64,000 bases of DNA from Colwellia sp. 1_MG-2023 (GTDB lineage Bacteria; Pseudomonadota; Gammaproteobacteria; Enterobacterales; Alteromonadaceae). The notes under the pieces are model-generated. The model was not told where the DNA came from and did not search any database. It saw only the letters and a list, made by a program, of their open reading frames with translations. A program made the position numbers and the translations under genes. Shown one piece after another: positions 45,679-55,926 of this stretch; position 1 is the first letter of the stretch; every line of letters begins with the position of its first letter. The DNA lies in NCBI RefSeq assembly GCF_030546755.1, contig NZ_JAUOPE010000008.1:62001-126000 (forward strand), written 5' to 3'.

Positions 45679-45821
45679 TAGGGTTCCTCTTTATTACCTT
45701 ATTCGGTCAATTATATCTTAATTTCATAAAAATATTGCCTTATAAAAAGCGGAAGTGCTTTGCTTCAAGGAATAAATTGACATAAAATGTCGAGCTATCT
45801 TTAGTCAACAATGAGGCTGGC

Positions 45822-46424
45822 ATGTCAGATTTAAATGATTTATTTGAAAACAATAGACGTTGGGCTGAAAAGATCAATCAAGAAGATCCCACCTTTTTCG
45901 ATAAACTCGCTAAACAACAAAAACCAGAATATCTATGGATAGGTTGTTCTGATTCACGTGTTCCTGCAAATGAGCTTCTTGGCATGATGCCAGGTGAAGT
46001 ATTTGTGCATCGCAATATTGCCAATCAGGTTATTCATACGGATCTCAACTGTCTTTCAGTGATTCAATTTGCCGTAGATTACTTAAAGGTGAAACACATT
46101 ATTGTCTGTGGTCATTATGGCTGTGGCGGTGTGTTAGCGTCTATGGATAATGAAAGTTATGGCTTAATTGATAATTGGTTACGTCATATAAAAGACGTGC
46201 ATCGTTTCCATCAAGAAAAACTCGATGCAATTACCGACCATACCGAGAAATTTAATACCTTGTGTGAACTTAATGTAATCGAACAAGTTGCTAACGTCTG
46301 TAATACCACTATCATTCGCAACGCATGGGAAGCTAAACAAGATCTCACTGTGCATGGCTTCGTTTATAATTTATCCGATGGTATTTTAAAGAACCTGAAA
46401 GTGTCTTCTTCTAGTGACTCATGA
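45822..46424 (+). CDS. can: Beta-class carbonic anhydrase
   Basis: This zinc enzyme interconverts carbon dioxide and bicarbonate. The 200-residue protein is close to E. coli Can (220). The zinc ligands are in WIGCSDSRVPANELL (the cysteine and the Asp-Arg pair that controls activity) and in HYGCGGV (the histidine and the second cysteine). It has no signal peptide, so it acts in the cytoplasm, where it supplies bicarbonate for biosynthesis. It is monocistronic and convergent with hppD, with a shared terminator. Assignment is firm. Confidence 0.95.
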   Translation: MSDLNDLFENNRRWAEKINQEDPTFFDKLAKQQKPEYLWIGCSDSRVPANELLGMMPGEVFVHRNIANQVIHTDLNCLSVIQFAVDYLKVKHIIVCGHYGCGGVLASMDNESYGLIDNWLRHIKDVHRFHQEKLDAITDHTEKFNTLCELNVIEQVANVCNTTIIRNAWEAKQDLTVHGFVYNLSDGILKNLKVSSSSDS

Positions 46425-46447
46425 GATAAATAAAAAAGTGTAAACCC

Positions 46448-46477
46448 AAAAAAACCGGCGAATTTGCCGGTTTTTTT
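46448..46477. terminator. Bidirectional terminator between can and hppD
   Basis: A 12-bp stem pairs AAAAAAACCGGC (46448-46459) with GCCGGTTTTTTT (46466-46477) around GAATTT. Strong T runs in both directions serve the carbonic anhydrase and the converging hppD gene. Confidence 0.93.
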
Positions 46478-46490
46478 CATTACACGAGGT

Positions 46491-47534
46491 TTATAACACA
46501 CCACGTTCCATTTGATTCAATTCAATAGATTTAAACAAGGCAGTAAAGTTGCCTTCACCAAAGCCTTGATCATCAACCCGTTGGATCATTTCAATAAAAA
46601 TAGGACCAAAAATATTTTTAGTGAAAATTTGTAATAAATAAGAATTTTCTTTTTGGCTATCCACTAAAACTTGGTGATCACGAATTCGTTGGTGATCTTC
46701 CTTCACCCATGGAATACGATCAAATACATCATCGTAATATTCTGGGACAATATTCAAGGTATCAATAATATCTTTATCTAGCCTATCTAATGAGCCTAAT
46801 AAATCTTTTGAGATAAAAGCTAAATGCTGAACACCTGGACCATTATATTCATCTAAATATTCGTCAATTTGATTATTCTTTTTCCCTTTACCTTCATTAA
46901 TTGGTAAACAGAAGGTGCCACAAGGTGATTGTAATGCATAAGAAACTAACGCCGTTTTTTCGCCTTTAATATCAAAATAGCGAACATCAGAAAAACCAAA
47001 GATATCTTTATAAAAATTTGACCAATACTCCATGGTACCTTGATGAACATTATTCGTTAAATGATCAACACGTAGAAAGCCTTTCTCTTCGTTGATCACT
47101 GGCTCAGCGATATCTTCAAAATCATCTTCGTAAATAGAGCCTTCAGCACCAAACTTATCGATAAAATAAATTAAGCTATCACCAATGCCGTAAATTGCCG
47201 GATAAGGTAGTTTATTATCAGCATCTGCTGCCGACTTAGCACCACGCTTTACTGCTTCTTCAAAAGCAAAATTTGCATCATCTACTCTCCACCCCATAGA
47301 ACAAATGGCTGGACCATGGCTTTTAGCAAACTCTTTAGAAAAACCGGCTTGTTCATTATTCAATAAGAAATGAATGTCATTTTGATTAAAATAATCAATA
47401 TCACGTCCTTTAAACTTTTTAGTTTTAGAAAAACCAAAGCCGTAAAAGGCATTTTCCATAAAGTCAGAATCTGGTGACGCGTACTCAGTAAATTCAATAC
47501 CACGTAAATTTAACGGGTTAGCTAGTTCAGTCAT
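46491..47534 (-). CDS. hppD: 4-hydroxyphenylpyruvate dioxygenase
   Basis: This iron(II) enzyme turns 4-hydroxyphenylpyruvate into homogentisate in tyrosine breakdown; homogentisate can also give the pigment pyomelanin. The 347-residue protein has two vicinal-oxygen-chelate modules. The metal ligands lie in the second: a histidine in RVDHLTNNVH, a histidine in GVQHLAFIS, and a glutamate in IFIEMIQR near the end. No other tyrosine-degradation gene, such as hmgA or maiA, is beside it, so it appears to be a single gene. Assignment is firm. Confidence 0.95.
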   Translation of the reverse strand: MTELANPLNLRGIEFTEYASPDSDFMENAFYGFGFSKTKKFKGRDIDYFNQNDIHFLLNNEQAGFSKEFAKSHGPAICSMGWRVDDANFAFEEAVKRGAKSAADADNKLPYPAIYGIGDSLIYFIDKFGAEGSIYEDDFEDIAEPVINEEKGFLRVDHLTNNVHQGTMEYWSNFYKDIFGFSDVRYFDIKGEKTALVSYALQSPCGTFCLPINEGKGKKNNQIDEYLDEYNGPGVQHLAFISKDLLGSLDRLDKDIIDTLNIVPEYYDDVFDRIPWVKEDHQRIRDHQVLVDSQKENSYLLQIFTKNIFGPIFIEMIQRVDDQGFGEGNFTALFKSIELNQMERGVL

Positions 47535-47779
47535 GTTTATCTCTCTTTAACATCAATAAAGTCATTATCACCATGTTAAATAAGAAGAGAAAGCTTCGAG
47601 AAAATAGAGTGCAGTATGCTTACGTAAAACTTTATGTACGATAAAATCGTTCAATAAAGATTCGACTCAAAGCAAGGCCAATCAATGCCTACAAAAAGGA
47701 TGTAAAGTTATTATTACACTAGATTTGATATCACAATAATTTAGAAATTATCTTAAGCAATGCTAGAAAAACTTAATCA

Positions 47780-49522
47780 TTAAGCAAGAAAGTAAACACA
47801 TGCTGTCCATAACAATCCTGCCATTACTGCGGCAAACGTTGCCGGTACAATTTGTGACTTAACATGATCCATTAAATCACAACCCGTTGTCATAGCACTT
47901 AAAATCGTGGTATCAGAAATTGGAGAGCACTGATCACCATAAACACTACCGTTTAATACTGTCGCAAAGCATATCATCATAAATATTTCTGGATTAGCCA
48001 AGCCCTGTGATTGGCAAACTGCCCAAGCTAATGGCATAGCTAAAGGAAATGCGATGGCATAAGTTCCCCAACTTGTCCCGGTTGAAAAAGCGATAACCAT
48101 AGTGATTAACTGTAAAATTACAGGCAAGGTCCAAAATGGTAAATGTTCACCTAATTGCGAAACTAAATATAAGCCGCCACCAATTTCTTTACTGATTGTA
48201 CCTATAATTACGGCCAACATTAAAATAACCGATGCCATCACAACCCCTTTTAGACCATTACCAAAGCCATCAATTAAATCCATTAATGACATTCCTTTAC
48301 CTAGAGCAATAAACGCAGACAATAAAAGCGCAGCACCAAAGGCCCAGTTAATCTTAGGAGATTCAAAAACAACGAAAGTAATAACGGCAGTCGCAACTAA
48401 AGTGATTAAAGGAAGAATAAACTCTAAGTGATGAGAGTGATAACCTTCCGGTACTTCACAGCGTTGTAATTCTTTGGCACTTAATGGTTTTGCATTTGGC
48501 GCATCTAGCTCGCCAGTAGTTAAAGCTCGATGCTGAGCAGCACGAATACGTTTACCTGCAAAAGTAGTGATATTCAAACTCAACAATAAAGTACCTAAAA
48601 CCGCCAATATGCCATAAAAACTAAAAGGAACACTTGAAAAGAAGAACGCGATGCGATCAGATTCGGTCGCTAAAAAGGATACGCCCGGGACAAATATAAG
48701 GGCTTGCACATATGCGGGCCAAGCATTGAAAGCAATAACGGCGGCAATTGGAGAAGCAGTAGAGTCAACTATATAACTCATTTCTTCATGACTGACCTTG
48801 GCTTTATCAGCCAAAGGTCTAACTGTCGTGCCAACTAAAACAGTACTCATAGTACCGCCTTGAAAGAACAGAATCCCCATAAACCAAGAAACTAACTTGG
48901 CTGATCTTGGCCCTTTAACATAATGCTCTGTCATGTAGTGAGCAAATGCTTGCGCGGCACCAGTTTTCGACCAAATACCTAAAAGGCCCCCTAACAGCCA
49001 TAAATAAAGCAATAACAAGCCCGCTGCCCCTTCACTAGCAAGATTTGGAATAATGACACTGTCGGTAAGATCATAATCGCCAAGCATTAATGCACCCACA
49101 ACAATGCCACCAAATAAAGCGGTTAAAGGCTCTCTTGTGATCAAACATAAAGCGATAGTAATAAACGCGGGTAATAACGACCATAACCCATAATGAAAAG
49201 CGGGCTTTAACAGAAATAGCGATTGATTATCATCTATCACCCACTGTTGTTTCATGGTTGGTGCTTGGTTAAGCTGATTGAGGTGTTGCTGGTTTAACTC
49301 AGATGTTTGATAGGAAACCACATCAGTAATTTCAACTTCCTCTCCTTTATATTTATAAGCATTAACCCCTTTATCAGTTTGGTAAATATCATAAACATAA
49401 CGCTGTTCAAGCCAGGTTTGGTCAACGTTATGATGTATATATATCGCTAAACTAAATCCGGTAATAAAAATGAATAGGGCTAAACGGTTAAGGTTAGAAA
49501 ATAAAGTCATCGTTGAAAACAT
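47780..49522 (-). CDS. NhaC-family Na+/H+ antiporter
   Basis: A 580-residue inner-membrane antiporter of the NhaC type, exchanging sodium for protons. About a dozen helices follow residue 113, with the family's [32 protein letters not shown] and [19 protein letters not shown] motifs. The first roughly 110 residues form an extension. It has one N-terminal helix and a polar periplasmic part that is not usual in NhaC and could sense ions or redox state. The ATG has an AGGA upstream. It is monocistronic. Sodium handling fits a marine organism. Some relatives transport amino acids or malate plus Na, so substrate is not certain. Confidence 0.85.
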   Translation of the reverse strand: MFSTMTLFSNLNRLALFIFITGFSLAIYIHHNVDQTWLEQRYVYDIYQTDKGVNAYKYKGEEVEITDVVSYQTSELNQQHLNQLNQAPTMKQQWVIDDNQSLFLLKPAFHYGLWSLLPAFITIALCLITREPLTALFGGIVVGALMLGDYDLTDSVIIPNLASEGAAGLLLLYLWLLGGLLGIWSKTGAAQAFAHYMTEHYVKGPRSAKLVSWFMGILFFQGGTMSTVLVGTTVRPLADKAKVSHEEMSYIVDSTASPIAAVIAFNAWPAYVQALIFVPGVSFLATESDRIAFFFSSVPFSFYGILAVLGTLLLSLNITTFAGKRIRAAQHRALTTGELDAPNAKPLSAKELQRCEVPEGYHSHHLEFILPLITLVATAVITFVVFESPKINWAFGAALLLSAFIALGKGMSLMDLIDGFGNGLKGVVMASVILMLAVIIGTISKEIGGGLYLVSQLGEHLPFWTLPVILQLITMVIAFSTGTSWGTYAIAFPLAMPLAWAVCQSQGLANPEIFMMICFATVLNGSVYGDQCSPISDTTILSAMTTGCDLMDHVKSQIVPATFAAVMAGLLWTACVYFLA

Positions 49523-49837
49523 TGATTGTCCTATGCTCTTAGTGGCATTAATAGCTCAAACATAACAAACTTTTTAAGCGAATAATGTTTATTCTTATAA
49601 CAAAGTTTACCTTTATTTAAACCATTTAGTCATTTTACTTTTGATAATACGGCATTCTTTATTAAAGGTATTGGTTTCCAACGAAATAATACTTGTAATA
49701 CTTAACGGAAGTATCACGGTTAATTTTACTTTTTTGTCTTTATTTTTACTCTTCTCAATTCAATTAAAAAATAACTATTAGTTTGATTTACTTCAGCTAT
49801 AATAATTTTGATCACAGCTATTAAAAGAAGATTGAAT
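49523..49837. other. Intergenic region of 315 bp
   Basis: No gene was recognised between the NhaC-type antiporter and the binding-protein gene. A -10-like TATAAT at 49798 lies 40 bp before the preferred start of the next gene, without a good -35. The rest is AT-rich and shows no hairpin of note. Confidence 0.35.
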
Positions 49838-50584
49838 TTGTATAAGTTGTTATTGAAAATCCCTTTTGTACTTTGTTTGTTACTTTTCTCTAGTTGCCCG
49901 ATCGCAAAAACAGCCATTGATCTATTTATTTATGTTGATAAACCCCCTTTCACTGTCGATAAAAATGCAAAATTAGGCTTAAACTACGACTTTGCCGCAG
50001 CGCTAAATAGACACTCTAAAGAATTTCATTACTCAATCGTTCATATTCCTAAGCCAAGAATATTAACAGTGGATAATAATCCTGGTGTTGTTTTATGGAC
50101 CACGCCTACATGGGTCGATGATACTGCTATGAGCAAATATGATTGGATTTTAGATTTAATTCCAGAGCAGGAATTATATATTACCCACGACAAAACCATG
50201 CATTACCAAGAGGAAAGTTCATTACACAATAAAACTATCGCCACAGTAAGAAGCTATACCTACTTTAATTTAGAAAAATTATTTAAAAACAAGCTCGCAA
50301 TTCGTGTCAATGTTCATAATGAAAAAGCGGTGGCGTTAATGCTAATGCATAAAAGAGCCGATCTTGGCGTTATCGGACTTCAAACATTCGAGTATTTCAA
50401 ACGAACCATTCCTGACATTAATGACCATTTAAAAATCTTAACCGGTTATAATAAAGTGTTTCAACGTAGTATTTTAATCAGTCAATCGACCCCTGAGATA
50501 AAACAAGATATTCAAGGTTGGCTTAATTCAGAAGAAGGGAAAGCAGAATGGCAGGCAATAAAAGATAAGTGGTTACTCCACTAA
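49838..50584 (+). CDS. Periplasmic substrate-binding-like protein
   Basis: A protein resembling the amino-acid-type solute-binding proteins (SBP_bac_3). I place the start at a TTG at 49838 because AGAAG lies 7 nt upstream and the product (248 residues) then begins with a clean signal peptide, YKLLLKIPFVLCLLLFSSC. A TTG at 49808 is the longer alternative. The mature part starts with DLFIYVDKPPFTVDKNAKLGLNYDFAAALNR, as in such proteins. No ABC transporter is next to it, so it may be an orphan sensor or binding protein. The following sulfotransferase gene starts 44 bp later on the same strand. Confidence 0.7.
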   Translation: MYKLLLKIPFVLCLLLFSSCPIAKTAIDLFIYVDKPPFTVDKNAKLGLNYDFAAALNRHSKEFHYSIVHIPKPRILTVDNNPGVVLWTTPTWVDDTAMSKYDWILDLIPEQELYITHDKTMHYQEESSLHNKTIATVRSYTYFNLEKLFKNKLAIRVNVHNEKAVALMLMHKRADLGVIGLQTFEYFKRTIPDINDHLKILTGYNKVFQRSILISQSTPEIKQDIQGWLNSEEGKAEWQAIKDKWLLH

Positions 50585-50628
50585 CCCATACAATATGCAT
50601 TCTCTTTCTATTTTTATAGATACTACAC

Positions 50629-51267
50629 ATGACAAATCAAAAAACATTTATCCTCGGCTTACCCAGAACAGGCACCACTAGCATTTGTAGTAAATGTCTT
50701 GAATTAGGTTTTACCGTAGCCCATACCGCTTATACACAAAAAACGTTTAATAATGCTGAAGTAATTGCAGACACGCCTATTTTTACTGACTTTCAAGCGC
50801 TTGATGAATATTACCCCAATAGCAAGTTTATTTATTTAGACAGAGATCTTAGTTTATGGTTGCCATCAATTAAACAATTATTACAACGAATGCACCATAA
50901 TCTTACTCGAAATGATGGTGGCTTTAATCCCTACTTAAAAAGATGCTATCTACAAATTTTCTCCCCATTTACCTTAGAAAATATCAATAACGATCAGTTT
51001 TTAACTGATTGCTATTTAAAGCATAAAAAAGATGTGAGCGATTATTTTCTAAACCGAGATAACGATTTTTTGTTAATAGACATCAGTCAAGCAGAAAGCT
51101 TAAACCAATTACAATGTTTTTTAGGCTTAGATAAAACCTCAGACAGTTTTGAAAAATTAAATCGTGGCGGTAAAGTAACCGCTTGGAAAGATATTAAGCA
51201 CCCTTCAAAAGTAGAGTCTACCCACAAGGGTAGGATCTCAACTTTAGCATATTTACAGCAAGACTAA
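50629..51267 (+). CDS. Sulfotransferase-family protein
   Basis: A 212-residue cytoplasmic protein of the sulfotransferase fold. The 5'-phosphosulfate loop is GLPRTGTTSI near residue 10, with an RDLSLWLPSI region near residue 76 that may contact the 3'-phosphate. It would transfer sulfate from PAPS to a hydroxyl or amine of an unknown acceptor. The size is typical for small bacterial members, but few are characterised. It lies 44 bp after the binding-protein gene and converges with the CorA-type gene. No PAPS-synthesis gene is nearby. Function is inferred from the fold only. Confidence 0.75.
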   Translation: MTNQKTFILGLPRTGTTSICSKCLELGFTVAHTAYTQKTFNNAEVIADTPIFTDFQALDEYYPNSKFIYLDRDLSLWLPSIKQLLQRMHHNLTRNDGGFNPYLKRCYLQIFSPFTLENINNDQFLTDCYLKHKKDVSDYFLNRDNDFLLIDISQAESLNQLQCFLGLDKTSDSFEKLNRGGKVTAWKDIKHPSKVESTHKGRISTLAYLQQD

Positions 51268-51289
51268 CTTTCACGATTGATGGTTAAAT

Positions 51290-52261
51290 TTATAACCATT
51301 TCTTACGTTTAAACAAAACGACTAACGCAACTGAAATCGTGAACATAACGCCTAACAAAATAAAATAACCATTTTTAGCTTTTAACTCTGGAATATACTC
51401 AAAGTTCATTCCATAAATACCCGCTAAAAAAGTTAACGGCACAAATAACGCGGTGATAACCGTTAAAATACGCATTGTGGCATTTAATTGATGTGAAGTG
51501 ATCGACATATAACCATCAACTAAATCGCCACAAATATCATAATACATTTGAGAAAGACTTAATAACCTATCTAAACGCTCTCTTAAATCATTAACTGTAT
51601 GAATTTCTTTTGCGGTAATTAATGACGTTTCTTCATCTTCAAGCAAGGTATTTAAAGTATTACCTATGGCAACGTGATAGTTAAAGGTCCGTCTAATTTT
51701 TACCAATTGAGAACGATAACTGGTAATTTCTCGCATCATTTTATCATTACCACTTAATTGAAATTGATCTTCAATTTTTTCTAATTTTGTCTCGAAAGAA
51801 AATAACTGCTTTAAATAATTACCACAACTACTGTGAAAGATCATGAGCGCTAAATGCATAGGACTGCGCTTTAAATGTTTTTCGCTTGCAAGATTGAGTA
51901 ACGAATTGATAGCAATCGAGCTTTCAGTGTGGCAAGTAATTAAAATACGATGTCCAATGAACATACTAATTTGCAAGTTTTCAAAATTTAAACTTTCATT
52001 ATTCGCGACAAAGCCTCGATACAATAAAAAAATATAATCATTAAACGCTTCTACTTTTGGCGGATGTCTATCTCTTTGGGTATCTTGAATCGCTAGTTGA
52101 TGACAACCAAAGTCTTCCAGCATCTTCTTTTCTTTGGCTCTATCTAATCCTTCAAGATCAAGCCATAAAAAACTATCATCGTTGTTTTGCCATTGTTGGA
52201 TAAGCTCTTCACCGCCTAATTTAGGAGGGGTATTGGACGATACTAAAAGAGATTTAATCAT
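51290..52261 (-). CDS. CorA/ZntB-type metal transporter
   Basis: A 323-residue inner-membrane protein of the CorA family. A large N-terminal cytoplasmic domain (about 1-255) forms the funnel. Two C-terminal helices follow, and the loop between them carries the GMN signature in YGMNFEYIPELK near residue 289. The loop sequence after GMN and the total length resemble ZntB, which imports zinc with protons, more than CorA. Metal specificity cannot be settled from sequence. The C-terminus (LFKRKKWL) is basic, as in the family. It is monocistronic. Confidence 0.88.
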   Translation of the reverse strand: MIKSLLVSSNTPPKLGGEELIQQWQNNDDSFLWLDLEGLDRAKEKKMLEDFGCHQLAIQDTQRDRHPPKVEAFNDYIFLLYRGFVANNESLNFENLQISMFIGHRILITCHTESSIAINSLLNLASEKHLKRSPMHLALMIFHSSCGNYLKQLFSFETKLEKIEDQFQLSGNDKMMREITSYRSQLVKIRRTFNYHVAIGNTLNTLLEDEETSLITAKEIHTVNDLRERLDRLLSLSQMYYDICGDLVDGYMSITSHQLNATMRILTVITALFVPLTFLAGIYGMNFEYIPELKAKNGYFILLGVMFTISVALVVLFKRKKWL

Positions 52262-52409
52262 TAATTTTTACCTTATTGAAACAATATTTATTGTCGTCAG
52301 TTAAAGTCTGTTGTTTATATAAAACAACGCACTTCCAATAAATTAACTTTGGTCTGAATTACACAAAAACTCAACAAATGTAATCCACGTCAATGCCAAA
52401 CATTGAGTT

Positions 52410-53759
52410 TTATTTATGCTTAATTATATGCAATCTCGTTTGCCTTTCATCAAAGTATTGTACTTTTTCCCCATTAAAAAAAGCGTCTTCTTCAAGCATA
52501 ATGCGAATCTCTTTATTCCATATTTTCAAAAAGATGGCATTATTTAATTCAATCGAATATGCCGTATTAGCGTGCAAAGGATAATCCCCACTACCTGCAA
52601 CACCTTGCTGTGCATCCCACATGCCAATCGTAGTACCTGCTCCGTGACCATGAAAGCCAATTGGGTGAGTATAAATAGTGGGCGTTAATCCTTGAGCAAC
52701 TGCTTGACTTCTCGCGTTTTTCAACACTTCATTGCCAGTTTTCCCAAGGATAAAGTTGTCAGTAAGAATATCTTGCAGTTTATTGCCTAATGTAAACGCG
52801 GCAATTAATTCTTCTGGTGCTTGTTTTTCATTTTCCTTCAAAACATAAGCATGCTGCTGAATATCCGTATTTAATCGTAAATAATGAATACCAAAATCTA
52901 CATGAAGTAAATCACCAGGTATAATGATATTTTCTTGATAGCCATTAGTGAAACTATCGACATGATCAAACTTTTTATTATCTTGTCGTTGAATACTCAC
53001 GCTAGGGTGAAACCAAGTTTGCAATCTTAATTTACGCACTTGCTCTCGAAACCACCAAACCAAATCATCCGTCGTTGTTTTGCCAACTTCAATGACATTA
53101 TTTGAAAAACCTTGAGCAATAATGTCGTGGGTTAAAGCAACCATGCTTTCATATACCGCTATTTCATCTGGGATACGTTGCTCTAACCAGGCAACACCTA
53201 GCTTCTCGGCAGAGAAAACACGTGATTGATACTGTTTTGGTAAAACTGCAAAGAGTTTTTCTTTTTCAGTAGCTGTCAATCCGTCAGCATGCGCCCAATG
53301 TTGAGATTGATTAAGGCCAATTTTCTTAGGATCATAGTGTTTTATTAAGGCTAGCAATGCTTGCCATTGATCAGGATGTTTGGTTTTATCCCATGCTTTT
53401 TTGAAAAGATCGCCAATTTTATAAGGCGCAATCGCATAAGCACTTACCGTGTTATCTAGGTTTTTAGCAAAAACAAGCATGGTTGTACGACGTGCTGATA
53501 ACCACTGGGCGGGTAAAAATGTTTTTAAGATAGGGTCTTCATTATATTCCCGACTGATCATTAACCAGAAATCTATTCCCGAATCATCCATTAATTTTGG
53601 TAATAACTGCTCTACTCTTTGACGAGTATTGTTATTGATAAAGTTCGCTCGCTGCTCCATAGTTAAAACAGTAGCATCATCAAAGGTGATGTTATCGAAT
53701 GCTTTACCAGAAAAAGTCACTAGCAATAACGTTATAATAATTATAAATTTAGTGTCCAT
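52410..53759 (-). CDS. Exported M24-family metallopeptidase
   Basis: A 449-residue protein with a signal peptide (about 1-20, MDTKFIIIITLLLVTFSGKAF). The N-terminal part resembles a creatinase-type domain and the C-terminal part (about 205-430) is a pita-bread M24 fold. Metal ligands occur in HVDFGIHYL (one aspartate) and in HPIGFHGHGAGTTIG and SIELNNAIF (His and Glu). The aspartate usually found nine residues after the first (NTDIQQHAYV region) seems present. Such exported Xaa-Pro peptidases or related enzymes trim peptides in the periplasm or outside. It is followed upstream by an unknown membrane gene, 48 bp away. The exact activity is not known. Confidence 0.8.
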   Translation of the reverse strand: MDTKFIIIITLLLVTFSGKAFDNITFDDATVLTMEQRANFINNNTRQRVEQLLPKLMDDSGIDFWLMISREYNEDPILKTFLPAQWLSARRTTMLVFAKNLDNTVSAYAIAPYKIGDLFKKAWDKTKHPDQWQALLALIKHYDPKKIGLNQSQHWAHADGLTATEKEKLFAVLPKQYQSRVFSAEKLGVAWLEQRIPDEIAVYESMVALTHDIIAQGFSNNVIEVGKTTTDDLVWWFREQVRKLRLQTWFHPSVSIQRQDNKKFDHVDSFTNGYQENIIIPGDLLHVDFGIHYLRLNTDIQQHAYVLKENEKQAPEELIAAFTLGNKLQDILTDNFILGKTGNEVLKNARSQAVAQGLTPTIYTHPIGFHGHGAGTTIGMWDAQQGVAGSGDYPLHANTAYSIELNNAIFLKIWNKEIRIMLEEDAFFNGEKVQYFDERQTRLHIIKHK

Positions 53760-53806
53760 AAAACCTCTTTATCACCGTTATTAAAATACTCAACCGTTTA
53801 ACTCAT

Positions 53807-54448
53807 CTACTTTATTGCATCTTTATCAGGAACATTTTCTTCAGCTGTATCATCTTTGACTATTTTTTCTTTGGACGTCTCAATTGGCAGCTGTTTTTTC
53901 ATATAAGCAATACTTTCCACAGGGATGACAATCGCTTCTTTTTCATCAAGATCATAAAAATAAGAGAAGCGACTTGAAGAGCCTAATAGTGCTAGCTTTT
54001 GTTCCCCTGTATCGTTTGGTAATAAAGCACTGTAACCATCAAAACTACCCGATTTAATTTTTATTGTGTTATCAATTGCTAAGTTTTTAACAAAAATCAC
54101 CGTTATGACTGTAATAGCTAAACAAAAAAGGATGGGGTCAGAGTATTTAGGCTTCATGGTTCTTTCAACAAATCGGCCATAACCGCTAAACTTATCCCTA
54201 GCCCAAAGTTCTAGTTTAAAGGAAAGAAGGTAAAATATTAGCCAAAAAACAAATACGACTATCGATAAAGGTTCAAGTATAGACGCAAGTAAAAAGTCAC
54301 TTAAATCAGCAAATTTTAATATTTCGATACCAAATTCTGCATAAAAGTAGTAACTATAAATCACCCCTATAATTGTGACGATAAAATAACAAATAGATAA
54401 TAGTAATGTCGGATGCTCTTTAGCATATACACGAAGTAAATTATTCAT
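53807..54448 (-). CDS. Hypothetical membrane protein
   Basis: A 213-residue protein of unknown function. It has three hydrophobic helices (about residues 14-35, 52-75 and 106-126), then a mostly polar C-terminal part (127-213) ending in an acidic, charged tail. The ATG has no strong ribosome site. It lies 48 bp before the M24 peptidase gene and could be co-transcribed with it. No family motif was recognised, and no function is proposed. Confidence 0.65.
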   Translation of the reverse strand: MNNLLRVYAKEHPTLLLSICYFIVTIIGVIYSYYFYAEFGIEILKFADLSDFLLASILEPLSIVVFVFWLIFYLLSFKLELWARDKFSGYGRFVERTMKPKYSDPILFCLAITVITVIFVKNLAIDNTIKIKSGSFDGYSALLPNDTGEQKLALLGSSSRFSYFYDLDEKEAIVIPVESIAYMKKQLPIETSKEKIVKDDTAEENVPDKDAIK

Positions 54449-54645
54449 ATTATTTTTAATGTTTCATTATTAACTTCACCATACTATATCGAAGATATTA
54501 TTAACTAAACATTAAATTAAGGTAAATTCATGAAGCAATTCAAGTGAATACTTCGCAAACCCTACAAAATAAGCTAAAGTTGGGTAATAAAAATTAAACG
54601 GTCAATGCCTAAAAAAATAATAATAATAAGGCTATAATTCTTAAT

Positions 54646-55821
54646 ATGCTTAAAGACTTAACGATTGATGAACTAAAAGTAGGAATGTTTGTGAAAGACA
54701 TTTTCCTCAAAGATAGTGATCATAAAGTAAAAAATCAGGGAGTGGTTAACTCAGCAAGAACCATTGAGCTTTTAAAAAAGCAAGGTGTGGTTCGTGTTGT
54801 CATTGATTGTGAGCAATCAAATTTTTCCGACGATGAACCAGACATCGAAGATAATGAATCCGACACTGAAAACGATGTTGAAGAAACTAGTTTAACCGAT
54901 GAGTTTGCACGTTCGTGTGATATCTACCAACAATCAGCAGAAAACGTTAAAGCGCTAATGCTAAATGCATCATCAGCTAAACCTCTTTCTATGGAAGCTA
55001 TGACAGTGCTTGCGGGTGAAATTACCAATTCGATCACCCGAAATGAACACGCAATGACGATACTCACACGTATTCGTCAAAAGTCGAATTATCAATGGGA
55101 GCATGCCATTAACTGTGCGGTGCTGATCTGTGGTTTTTCACTTTATCTTGGTTTCAAAAAAAATACCGTTCAAGAATTAACCTTAGGCGCATTAATACAT
55201 GACATAGGCTCAGCAAAAGTATCGAGAGCCATTTTAGAAAAGCAAGATAAGTTAACTAAAAATGAGATGTCAGTAGTGCAAAAGCATGTGCTTTGGGGAA
55301 TGGAGCTTTCTAAAAGAGAAGGTTTTTCAAGCCCAATTCTTTCAGATATGTTAGTGAATCATCACGAAAGGCTTGACGGCTCAGGTTATCCAAGAGGCAT
55401 AGCAGGCGATAAAATATCTAAACTTTCTCGAATTACTGCTATCGTTGATGTTTACGATGCAATGACTGCCGATAAACCTTATAAAAAAGCAATGCTCCCT
55501 CAAGCTGTTTTTCGTCATCTTTTGAATGAAAAGAAAAAATTTGATGCCGATATTGTTCAGCAATTTATCAAATACCTAGGCATACACCCGGTTGGTTCAT
55601 TGGTTGAATTATCGAATGAGAAAATAGCCATTGTAATTGAAGGAAATAGAACGGATCCCCTTAAGCCTAAAATAAAAGTTATATACAGCCTGAAATTAAA
55701 TAGCTATACCAAACCGGTAGACTTTGATTTAACCCAAGAAGAATTCGTGATTATTAACTCGATTAAAGCCAGTGATTATCAAATAAATCTCAATAAAACC
55801 ATTCGAGATATTGTTACTTAG
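54646..55821 (+). CDS. HD-GYP c-di-GMP phosphodiesterase
   Basis: This enzyme breaks down c-di-GMP, opposing the diguanylate cyclase at 5940. The 391-residue protein begins with a DUF3391-type domain (about 1-110, MLKDLTIDELKVGMFVKDIFL, with a long acidic stretch DDEPDIEDNESDTENDVE). The HD-GYP domain follows (about 135-320). It shows the metal-binding LGALIHDIG and the signature HHERLDGSGYPRGIAG, plus a DVYDAMTADKPYK motif typical of active enzymes. A terminator shared with secF follows. It is monocistronic. Activity is inferred from the intact motifs. Confidence 0.94.
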   Translation: MLKDLTIDELKVGMFVKDIFLKDSDHKVKNQGVVNSARTIELLKKQGVVRVVIDCEQSNFSDDEPDIEDNESDTENDVEETSLTDEFARSCDIYQQSAENVKALMLNASSAKPLSMEAMTVLAGEITNSITRNEHAMTILTRIRQKSNYQWEHAINCAVLICGFSLYLGFKKNTVQELTLGALIHDIGSAKVSRAILEKQDKLTKNEMSVVQKHVLWGMELSKREGFSSPILSDMLVNHHERLDGSGYPRGIAGDKISKLSRITAIVDVYDAMTADKPYKKAMLPQAVFRHLLNEKKKFDADIVQQFIKYLGIHPVGSLVELSNEKIAIVIEGNRTDPLKPKIKVIYSLKLNSYTKPVDFDLTQEEFVIINSIKASDYQINLNKTIRDIVT

Positions 55822-55865
55822 CCAAGGCCTTATTTTCAATATAAGATGAGTAAGAAAACGCCCAT

Positions 55866-55899
55866 AAAAAAAGCCAATCACCTGTAGTGATTGGCTTTT
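55866..55899. terminator. Bidirectional terminator
   Basis: A 13-bp stem pairs AAAAGCCAATCAC (55869-55881) with GTGATTGGCTTTT (55887-55899) around CTGTA, with an A run on one side and a T run on the other. It serves the HD-GYP gene and the converging secF. Confidence 0.92.
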
Positions 55900-55926
55900 A
55901 AAGTATTTGCTCAAACTAATAATACC

